NCBI GenBank assembly: GCA_009693615.1
Contig: SHWX01000005.1
Span: 1-36,172, forward strand
Direction of reading: 5' to 3'
Length of the DNA: 36,172 nt
From: Chitinophagaceae bacterium
GTDB taxonomy: Bacteria > Bacteroidota > Bacteroidia > Chitinophagales > Chitinophagaceae
Under the pieces are notes generated by a model. That model was not told the DNA's origin. It ran no database searches and saw nothing but the letters and a program-made list of their open reading frames with translations. Position numbers and translations under genes: made by a program. Positions 29,039 to 36,172 of the stretch are shown piece by piece. Every line of letters begins with the position of its first letter. Positions within the stretch are counted from its first letter, which is position 1.

Positions 29039-30088
29039 TTAAAAATTATCTTTATTGGCTAATTGACCACAGGCGGCGTCGATATCCTTACCTCTGCTAT
29101 GTCTTACGCGCACATTCACTCTATTTTTTTGTAAAATTTCTACAAATCTTTCAAAGCCTTCTTCATCTGGTTTGTCAAAAGGAAAAATATCCACTGGGTT
29201 GTATTCAATAACGTTGATTAAATCGGCTGGTACTTGTCTATAAATTTTTGTCAATTCTTCTGCATCTTTTTCAGAGTCGTTGAAGTCTTTAAATAAGATA
29301 TATTCAAAAGAAACCTCACTGCCTGTCTTTTTATAAAAGTAATTAAGTGCTTCAATAATGGATTTAATATTATTGCTTTCGTTTATCGGCATAATTTCAT
29401 TACGCTTTTTATCGTTGGCTGCATGTAAGGAAACAGCCAATTTAAATTTCACATTATCGTCGCCTAATTGTCTAATTTGTTTTACCAGACCTGCAGTGGA
29501 GACTGTAATTCTTTTAGCGCTCATACCTAGTCCATCAGGAGAAGTAATTTTTTCAATGGCCTTTAAAACATTATGATAATTCATTAAAGGCTCACCCATA
29601 CCCATGAAAACAATATTACTTAAATGTTTTTCATAAGTGGCTTCGCTTTGTTGTAGTATGTAAACGACTTGATCATAAATTTCATCAAAGCTTAAATTTC
29701 TTTTACGCTCCATAGTACCCGTTGCACAAAATTTACAACTAAGACTACATCCAATTTGAGAAGAAACGCAGGCGGTCTTTCTTAAAGTAGTCGGAATTAA
29801 AACCCCTTCAATCATATGACCGTCAAAAGTTTTAAAACGCGTTTTTAAAGTACCATCTTCACTTTGTTGGGTGGTATTAATTTGTAAAGCAGGTAGTTGA
29901 AATTCATTTTCTAATAAGGAGCGTAGGTCCTTACTTAAGTTGGTCATTTCATCGAAGCTATGGGCATGTTTTTGCCATAACCATTCAACAATTTGTTTTA
30001 CTCTGAAAGGCTTTTCGCCTATTTTTGATATAAATCGCTCAATTTCAGCGACTTCTACATGTCTAATGTTAGGTCTTGTCTTCTCCAT
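29039..30088 (-). CDS. rlmN: Dual-specificity 23S rRNA/tRNA (adenine-C2) methyltransferase RlmN
   Basis: Radical SAM CKFCATG; VSSQIGCSLSC; FMGMGEPLMNY; VRHSRGKDIDAACGQL. Confidence 0.96.
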   Translation of the reverse strand: MEKTRPNIRHVEVAEIERFISKIGEKPFRVKQIVEWLWQKHAHSFDEMTNLSKDLRSLLENEFQLPALQINTTQQSEDGTLKTRFKTFDGHMIEGVLIPTTLRKTACVSSQIGCSLSCKFCATGTMERKRNLSFDEIYDQVVYILQQSEATYEKHLSNIVFMGMGEPLMNYHNVLKAIEKITSPDGLGMSAKRITVSTAGLVKQIRQLGDDNVKFKLAVSLHAANDKKRNEIMPINESNNIKSIIEALNYFYKKTGSEVSFEYILFKDFNDSEKDAEELTKIYRQVPADLINVIEYNPVDIFPFDKPDEEGFERFVEILQKNRVNVRVRHSRGKDIDAACGQLANKDNF

Positions 30089-30092
30089 AATG

Positions 30093-30100
30093 CAAAGATA
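30093..30100 (-). promoter_or_regulatory. Candidate -7 box (TATCTTTG) 4 nt before the rlmN ATG
   Basis: Exact TAnnTTTG on the minus strand; no clear -33 TTG at the expected spacing. Confidence 0.5.
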
Positions 30101-30238
30101 CTTGATCGGATTTGTATACTTTTAAATCTTTTTTTAGCCTCTTTTTAGCACGCAGAATAATTAATATAAATTTATTATCAAATAGGCTACGTTTTACCTA
30201 TTTTCGAAAATCAATTTGAAACAAATAAATAATAAATC

Positions 30239-30649
30239 ATGAAAAAAATCTTCTTAATGGCATTCATCCTAATGGGGGTATTTGCTAGCGTAAATGCACA
30301 AACAAGTAATTTGAAAGACTATTTAGGTAAATATGTATTTCCAGAAGGAAGTCCAGTGACAGAAGTAACCATCACTGCAGAAGACACAGTATTAACAATT
30401 AATTCTGCGATGGGTTCTACACCTTTAGAAAAGAAAGGAGTTGATACTTTTTATTTAGCTGCTTATGATGCGCCTATTATTTTTAAAAGAGGGGCAGATA
30501 ATGCAGTAGAAACTTTAACCATTATTGTGCAAGGAATGGAGTTAACAGCTAAAAGAGAAGCTGCTAGTTCAGCCTCTCCTAATGGAAGTGCTTATGCTAT
30601 GAAAGAACAAGATTTTTATGATAAAGTTTGGGCGAATAAAACCCGCTAG
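30239..30649 (+). CDS. Small secreted hypothetical protein (possibly DUF3471-like)
   Basis: Signal peptide MKKIFLMAFILMGVFASVNAQ; short beta-rich region DYLGKYVFPEGSPVTEVTITAEDTVLTI. Confidence 0.7.
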   Translation: MKKIFLMAFILMGVFASVNAQTSNLKDYLGKYVFPEGSPVTEVTITAEDTVLTINSAMGSTPLEKKGVDTFYLAAYDAPIIFKRGADNAVETLTIIVQGMELTAKREAASSASPNGSAYAMKEQDFYDKVWANKTR

Positions 30650-32013
30650 AATTCAAAATTAGAAAGGTCCGATAAAGAAACAGTGGTTTGTTTGCCTGTA
30701 ATAATATTTTTTACAGTGCATTCATTTTTAGCTAATTCTTCGGTGCCCATTATTATAACGTTAGGAATTCCTTTTTTCTCGGCGTATTTAAATTGCTTGT
30801 CGAATTTGCTTTTTTCAGGGTAAATTTCACAAGCAATTTTTTTATCTCTTAATTGCATCATTTGCAAGTAAGCTGCTTTAGTTTCCTGCTCCCCTAAATT
30901 AAAAAATAAAACTTGAGTAGTATGATCAATGGTGGTTGGAAATAAATTTTTCTCTTCCATTACATCGTAAATTCTATCTACACCAAAGCTAATGCCTACT
31001 CCTGCAATATTAGGTACGCCAAACAAGCTTGTTAAATCGTTATAGCGCCCGCCACCACCAATACTTCCCATTTGAGCGTCTATGGCTTTTACTTCAAAAA
31101 TAATACCTGTATAATAATTCAAGCCTCTTGCTAAAGTAAAATCGGCCACCAAATGCTTGCCCATTAAGGTTTGTACGTGGTAGTCTAATACATAATTTAT
31201 TTCTTCTATACCTTTTAGTCCTACTTCATTATTGCCTAATAAAATGCTTAATTGTTTTATTTTTTCTGTATTACTTCCTTCAATCGTTAAATACTGTTGA
31301 ATAATTTTTTGTTGGGCTTCAGTAAAATTTTTGATCTGTAATTCTTCTTTTACTTTATCCCAACCAATTTTATCTAGCTTGTCAATGGCAATAGTTAAAT
31401 CAATGAGTTTATCTTCTCCTCCACAAATTTGTGCAAGGGCTAGTAAAATTTTTCTATTGTTTATTTTTAATTCTACGGGTAAATTTAATTTTTGAAAGGC
31501 AGTTAAATATACCGCTACTAAATCCACTTCATTTAATAAACTTTCACTGCCTACCACATCTGCATCACATTGATAAAATTCACGGTATCTTCCTTTCTGG
31601 GGACGATCGGCACGCCATACAGGTTGGATTTGATATCTTTTAAAAGGGAAGTTAAGCGAGCCATGGTTCATGGCTACATATCTAGCAAAGGGAATGGTTA
31701 AATCATATCTTAGAGCACGTTCAGTAATGGCCGTACTATTTTTACCTTCGAGTAATTTTTCAACACCTTCTAATGTTTGTTCTTTTTTCTGAGGATTGTC
31801 TAAGCCGTTATTTAAAATTTTAAATATAAGTTTATCGCCTTCCTCGCCATACTTACCCATTAAGGTTTCCAGGTTCTCCATAGCAGGGGTTTCCAATGGC
31901 TGAAACCCATAGGTTTCAAACACAGATTGGATTGTCTTAAATATAAACTGACGCTTTTGAACCGTAGCCGCATTAAAATCTCTGGTACCTTGTGGCAAAG
32001 AAGGTTTGCTCAT
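30646..32013 (-). CDS. hisS: Histidyl-tRNA synthetase
   Basis: PSLPQGTRDFNAATVQKRQFI, motif 2 region KRYQIQPVWRADRPQKGRYREFYQCDADVVG, LARGLNYYTGIIFEV, GGGGRYNDL. Confidence 0.97.
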   Translation of the reverse strand: MSKPSLPQGTRDFNAATVQKRQFIFKTIQSVFETYGFQPLETPAMENLETLMGKYGEEGDKLIFKILNNGLDNPQKKEQTLEGVEKLLEGKNSTAITERALRYDLTIPFARYVAMNHGSLNFPFKRYQIQPVWRADRPQKGRYREFYQCDADVVGSESLLNEVDLVAVYLTAFQKLNLPVELKINNRKILLALAQICGGEDKLIDLTIAIDKLDKIGWDKVKEELQIKNFTEAQQKIIQQYLTIEGSNTEKIKQLSILLGNNEVGLKGIEEINYVLDYHVQTLMGKHLVADFTLARGLNYYTGIIFEVKAIDAQMGSIGGGGRYNDLTSLFGVPNIAGVGISFGVDRIYDVMEEKNLFPTTIDHTTQVLFFNLGEQETKAAYLQMMQLRDKKIACEIYPEKSKFDKQFKYAEKKGIPNVIIMGTEELAKNECTVKNIITGKQTTVSLSDLSNFEF

Positions 32014-32096
32014 AGTTTCAAATTTGTAAGTAAAGATAAATTTTTTAAATTCATCGGCTATTAATTGTTTAAATTGCTTCTTTAAAACCCGATTTT

Positions 32097-32369
32097 ATGG
32101 AAAATCAAGACCCTAGCCAACAACCCTATGAACCCAGGCCCAATGCGCCTCGTGAAAAATCGGAGCGTACTTACCGAGTATTTAGAAGTATTTATGATTT
32201 TACCATGGCAACCCTTATTTTAGGCTGTGGAGTATTAATGTTGGGCGCCAAATGGTTCCATTTAGATATGATCATTAATGCAGGTGCCGACTTTAGATAT
32301 ATTTTTGGAGGTCTTTGTTTATTGTATGGTGGTTTTAGATTGTACAGAGGTATTAATCAAATGTATTAG
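32097..32369 (+). CDS. Small two-TM membrane protein, hypothetical
   Basis: 90 aa, proline-rich N-terminus, two hydrophobic segments (FTMATLILGCGVLMLGAKWF; FRYIFGGLCLLYGGFRLY). Confidence 0.72.
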   Translation: MENQDPSQQPYEPRPNAPREKSERTYRVFRSIYDFTMATLILGCGVLMLGAKWFHLDMIINAGADFRYIFGGLCLLYGGFRLYRGINQMY

Positions 32370-32413
32370 CCCTTTTCCTGTCCCTATTTTTTATTGACTA
32401 TTAAATTTAGCAC

Positions 32414-33316
32414 ATGCGTTTTTTTTACATTATTATAAGTATTTGTATTTTGGCCACGGCTTGCAAGACGAGTTCTACAACGGAGCAAGTAGATACTCCC
32501 AGCGAAGGCCGTATTCGCATTTCTGTAGAAGAAAGTTTTAAGCCCTTTATAGAGCAAGAGCTTAAAGTATTTGCATTAAGTTTTCCCAATGCTAGTATTG
32601 AAGTTGCTTATAAATCTGAAATAGATTGTTTCAAGGATTTAGCTTCTGATAGTACCCGCATGATTATTGTAACAAGAGGCCTAGATAAAAAAGAGCAAGC
32701 CAATTATAAAGACCAACTAAGCTACGCGCCTACTTTTGGTATACTGGCTTACAATGCCATTGCGGTGGTAGTAAATAGAAAATCAAAAGATTCTGTTTTC
32801 ACTATGGCTGAACTTAGTGCAGCACTAAGTGGTAAAAATAGTAAGCAAGTGGTGATGGATGGAAGTCATTTAACGGGAGTGGTTCGTTTTTTAAAGGATA
32901 GTTTATTGCACGAAACGGCTTTTGGGAAAAATGTAGTTGCTGCTAATGGAAGTGAAGAAGTGATTTCTTATATAAAAGATAATCCTAATTCCATTGGTTT
33001 TGTGGGCATGAATTGGGTGGGAGATAATTATGATCCCAAGCAAATCGAAGATAGAAAGACCCTTAAAATGGCATTAGTAGAGTGCACCCTTTGTATTGAA
33101 AAAGGATACTATTCACAGCCCTCTCAGGCGAATATTAGTAAGGGGCATTATTCTCTTTCTTTACCCATTTATTATATTTTAAAAGAAAATGCCCCTGGTC
33201 TGGGCACGGGACTGCTGAATTTTATGAGCCTAGAAAGAGGCCAGTTAATATTTCAGAGGGCTTTTTTAGTGCCCGCTAAAATGGGATTTAAGAAAAGAAA
33301 GGGTTTATTAAACTAA
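32414..33316 (+). CDS. PstS-like substrate-binding lipoprotein
   Basis: Lipobox ILATAC; PstS-family features (FGILAYNAIAVVVNRKSKDS, GSEEVISYIKDNPNSIGFVGMNWV). Confidence 0.82.
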   Translation: MRFFYIIISICILATACKTSSTTEQVDTPSEGRIRISVEESFKPFIEQELKVFALSFPNASIEVAYKSEIDCFKDLASDSTRMIIVTRGLDKKEQANYKDQLSYAPTFGILAYNAIAVVVNRKSKDSVFTMAELSAALSGKNSKQVVMDGSHLTGVVRFLKDSLLHETAFGKNVVAANGSEEVISYIKDNPNSIGFVGMNWVGDNYDPKQIEDRKTLKMALVECTLCIEKGYYSQPSQANISKGHYSLSLPIYYILKENAPGLGTGLLNFMSLERGQLIFQRAFLVPAKMGFKKRKGLLN

Positions 33317-33450
33317 CGCTCATCAAATACGCGTAAAATTTAGGGGTATTAACCAAAAATTAATGGTATTCTTGCCAAAAAATTAATATTTTAGCACTCC
33401 CTATAATTTCTGTGTTTATGATAAAAAAATAGATGTGGCTAGGGGCATAC

Positions 33451-33476
33451 ACCTTATATGATAAATGATATAAGGT
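33451..33476 (+). promoter_or_regulatory. Perfect hairpin/inverted repeat upstream of the TPR gene
   Basis: ACCTTATAT-GATAAATG-ATATAAGGT; 9-bp perfect arms, 8-nt loop. Confidence 0.65.
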
Positions 33477-33516
33477 TGTTGAAGCAGGTTAAAATTTAAA
33501 ATGAAAAAATTAAGTG

Positions 33517-35283
33517 ATGAAAAAATTGGTTTTTCTTTTGGTAGGATTTATATTTTCTACTGCATTAATAGCTCAGGTAGTCCCTTCCGCTTTGTCAGAG
33601 GGTGTGAAGTTATTGAATTACGAAAAAAATAAATCGGCCCTTAATTACTTTAAGGAAGCCTATGATAAAAACCCAGTCGATGGGGAAACTACTTTCTGGT
33701 ATGGTCAAGCCATGTTAGCGCAAAACTATAATGGTATTTCTACCACCGAATCTATCCAAAATGCGAAAGAGTTATTTCAAAAAAGTTTACAAGCAAAAGG
33801 CAATGATCCATGGTTGTTAGTGGGTATGTCACACATACAATCATTAGAGGGAGCGGATGTGAATGCGGTTAAACAAAATTTAGAAGTAGCTATTACTTCT
33901 ACGCTAAATACAAAAGGAAAATATAAAGGCAAACCTAATCAAGATATCATTAATGCAATCGGATATGTATTTGCTGAATTACCTATTAGTATTGGAGACC
34001 ACAAATATGCCATCGATAAGTTAAAAGAAACGGTGAGCGCCTACGATGTAGTGAATGCAAGCCTCTACATTAACCTAGGTATTAACTATTTAAAGTTAGG
34101 CGGTGGTGAAAACGGAGGCGATGCAGTAACTGCTTTTCAAAATGCGATCAACGCAGATGCTAAAAACGCCTATGCTTATTATAGAATTGGTAAAGTGTAT
34201 CAAACACAAAACAATAAAGAATCTTTAGACGAATATTTTAATAAAGCCATCGCGGCCGACCCTGCCATTGCACCAGTTTATTTTTCTTTATATACATACT
34301 ACGCTGAAGTAAGCACAAATATTGCAAAAACTAATTTGGATTTATTTTTACAATACGCAGACAAGGATCCTATCTTCGAATATTTCAGTGCCGATTATTT
34401 ATTTAGATCTGGTCAATTTGAACAATCTTTAGAAAAAGCCAAAGCAATGGAAGCTGCCGGAAGTCTTACCATTTTCCCAGGTTTAGCCGTTTTATTAGCT
34501 AAGAACTATGATAAAAAAGGAGACTCTGTTTTAGCAAAATCTTATATCGAGCCTTATATTACGAATACGACCGCAGATAAATTAATCAATATCGATTATG
34601 AAATAGCAGTCAAGGTTTTATCCAAATTCAGTGGAAGCCAAGCTACCTTAGTTGTCATTTTACAAAAAGCCATTGCGGCGGATACAGCCAAGGTAAACAA
34701 GTTAAAATATTACAAATTAGGTTATGAAATGTTAGAAAAAAGTAATATGTATGCCGATGAATTAAAGTGGTATGCGAATTATTCTGCCCTTAGAGGGGTA
34801 AAGGATGAAGTATATTATTATAAAACCACAAGTATTGCTATCAATGCAAAAGAAGGAACCTTAGCTTCTACGACTGCCAAAGAGTATATAGCGGCCTTCC
34901 CAGACAAGCCTAATGGCTATTCTATGAATGTGAGAGCCTCTAAATTGTTGGATACTGCCAATAACCTAGGTATCTTATTTGAGGCAACAAATACTCAAAA
35001 CGTGTTTTTGCTAAAGGATCTAACCAAGAATAAGCAGGCCTTAGTCAACAATTACTATAACTTAATTGGCTATTATAACGAGACTAAGGGCTATGAAAAT
35101 GCTGTTTTAATGTGCGATAAAGTACTCGAATTAGTACCAGAAGATCCAACCACTCTGCAAGCCAAGGCCTTATTTGTAAAAAATATCGAGATTATCAAAA
35201 AAATGCAAAATTCTAAGGGTGGCGTACCGGCTCCCCCAGTTGAAAAGCCAGCAGCCGATACGACTCAAACCAAAAAAGGCTAA
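33517..35283 (+). CDS. Tetratricopeptide repeat protein, secreted
   Basis: Signal peptide MKKLVFLLVGFIFSTALIAQ; TPR-like helices (AVTAFQNAINADAKNAYAYYRIGKVYQTQ). ATG 33517 or GTG 33514. Confidence 0.85.
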   Translation: MKKLVFLLVGFIFSTALIAQVVPSALSEGVKLLNYEKNKSALNYFKEAYDKNPVDGETTFWYGQAMLAQNYNGISTTESIQNAKELFQKSLQAKGNDPWLLVGMSHIQSLEGADVNAVKQNLEVAITSTLNTKGKYKGKPNQDIINAIGYVFAELPISIGDHKYAIDKLKETVSAYDVVNASLYINLGINYLKLGGGENGGDAVTAFQNAINADAKNAYAYYRIGKVYQTQNNKESLDEYFNKAIAADPAIAPVYFSLYTYYAEVSTNIAKTNLDLFLQYADKDPIFEYFSADYLFRSGQFEQSLEKAKAMEAAGSLTIFPGLAVLLAKNYDKKGDSVLAKSYIEPYITNTTADKLINIDYEIAVKVLSKFSGSQATLVVILQKAIAADTAKVNKLKYYKLGYEMLEKSNMYADELKWYANYSALRGVKDEVYYYKTTSIAINAKEGTLASTTAKEYIAAFPDKPNGYSMNVRASKLLDTANNLGILFEATNTQNVFLLKDLTKNKQALVNNYYNLIGYYNETKGYENAVLMCDKVLELVPEDPTTLQAKALFVKNIEIIKKMQNSKGGVPAPPVEKPAADTTQTKKG

Positions 35284-35329
35284 AACGTCTATTTAGGCAG
35301 ATTTATTGTGTAAAAAATAATTGAAAATT

Positions 35330-35353
35330 ACTCCCCATTTATGGGGAGTTTTT
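35330..35353 (+). terminator. Intrinsic terminator after the TPR gene
   Basis: ACTCCCC-ATTTAT-GGGGAGT followed by TTTT. Confidence 0.85.
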
Positions 35354-35376
35354 CGTTATATGAGCTATGCTTTGCG

Positions 35377-35384
35377 TATTTTTG
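35377..35384 (+). promoter_or_regulatory. Candidate -7 box (TATTTTTG) for the nuo operon
   Basis: Exact TAnnTTTG between the terminator and the nuoA ATG at 35404. Confidence 0.55.
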
Positions 35385-35403
35385 CGGCACCAAAAACTCA
35401 TGT

Positions 35404-35805
35404 ATGATTCTGCTGCAGTATTGGATGTCTGCGAACGAGACAAATAGCGCTACTAATTACTTACCTATTGCATTGCAATTATTATTTGCTGGGGGCTTTG
35501 TAGCGTTCATGATTTTGATTTCAAGTTGGTTGGGACCTAAGCGTGCAACAAGCGATAAATTAGAAAATTTTGCGAGTGGAATTGAATCACATGGAGATGC
35601 AAGATCACCTATGGCGATCAAGTATTTTCTAGTGGCTATTTTATTTGTATTATTTGATGTGGAAGTTATTTTCTTTTATCCTTATGCAGTCAATTTTAAA
35701 AGTTTGGGTTGGGCTGGATTTGGTGAAGTGGTTTTATTTGTAGGATTCTTTTTGGTGGGTTTTATATACATCATCAAGAAAGGGGCCTTACAATGGGAAG
35801 ACTAA
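35404..35805 (+). CDS. nuoA: NADH-quinone oxidoreductase subunit A
   Basis: ENFASGIESHGDARSPMAIKYFLVAILFVLFDVEVIFFYPYAV. Track start 35341 lies inside the terminator loop; ATG 35404 preferred (35425 also possible). Confidence 0.95.
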   Translation: MILLQYWMSANETNSATNYLPIALQLLFAGGFVAFMILISSWLGPKRATSDKLENFASGIESHGDARSPMAIKYFLVAILFVLFDVEVIFFYPYAVNFKSLGWAGFGEVVLFVGFFLVGFIYIIKKGALQWED

Positions 35806-35831
35806 TTATTAAAAAATAAAGCATTAACAAT

Positions 35832-36172
35832 ATGCGTCCTGTACGTTTTAATTTAAATCCTAAAGAAGCTGAAATTTCAGAAGCCATTTCTATGGGCAAA
35901 GCACCCGATGGTGTTCCTGGAGATGGCTTTTTTGCAACACAGTTAAGTTCAGTGGTAGGACTTGCCAGAAAAAATTCTTTATGGCCTTTACCTTTTGCCA
36001 CTTCTTGTTGTGGTATTGAATTTATGGCCACCATGGCATCACATTATGATTTATCTCGTTTTGGTTCTGAGCGTGTAGGGTTCTCTCCACGCCAATGCGA
36101 CTTATTAATGGTCATGGGCACCATTGCTAAAAAAATGGCACCCGTTTTAAGACAAGTGTATTTACAAATGGC
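35832..36172 (+). CDS. nuoB: NADH-quinone oxidoreductase subunit B (partial, runs off window)
   Basis: MRPVRFNLNPKEAE... LWPLPFATSCCGIEFMATMASHYDLSRFGSERVGFSPRQCDLLMVMGTIAKKMAPVLRQVYLQM. Confidence 0.96.
   Translation, partial: MRPVRFNLNPKEAEISEAISMGKAPDGVPGDGFFATQLSSVVGLARKNSLWPLPFATSCCGIEFMATMASHYDLSRFGSERVGFSPRQCDLLMVMGTIAKKMAPVLRQVYLQM

Noticed and set aside
35774-36034. 86-aa minus-strand ORF over nuoA/nuoB
   Set aside because: Opposite the conserved NuoB N-terminus; no support.
1-36172. CRISPR arrays, IS elements, prophage genes, toxin-antitoxin or defence islands
   Set aside because: No regularly spaced repeats, transposase or integrase motifs, or defence protein families seen; the gene content is core metabolism and translation.

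Overview
This is a compact, AT-rich stretch of bacterial chromosome. Gene content (gldE, gldD, DUF5916 outer-membrane-type proteins, START-like protein, PstS-like lipoprotein plus TPR) and TAnnTTTG promoter boxes indicate Bacteroidota, probably Chitinophagia-like (inference). I can support about 35 protein genes, two of them cut by the window edges. Most are core functions: HU, mutY, gldE/gldD, DUF3109, lutB, EamA transporter, purH, short ComEC, RsmI-like, EI24/CysZ-like, upp, adenine deaminase, two tandem DUF5916 proteins, trmD, S4/Hsp15-like, M20 dipeptidase, CDF transporter, Tat-signal SOD, LptF/G permease, START-like protein, ffh, rpsP, rimM, RluA-type and RluB-type pseudouridine synthases, rlmN, hisS, PstS-like lipoprotein, TPR protein, nuoA and partial nuoB. 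I found no tRNA, rRNA, CRISPR array, transposase, phage gene or recognisable defence system, and nothing I can honestly call a new multi-gene system. The items most worth a second look are: (1) a recurring arrangement in which a Bacteroidota -7 box sits 3-7 nt upstream of a start codon, suggesting leaderless mRNAs; (2) a tandem DUF5916 pair sharing a near-identical promoter/leader; (3) a very short ComEC that is essentially only the channel domain; (4) an orphan PstS-like/TPR pair with a structured leader; (5) two convergent genes whose stop codons share CTAG. Several ORF-track starts (purH, rpsP, nuoA, both DUF5916 genes) appear to be 5'-overextended and are corrected here.
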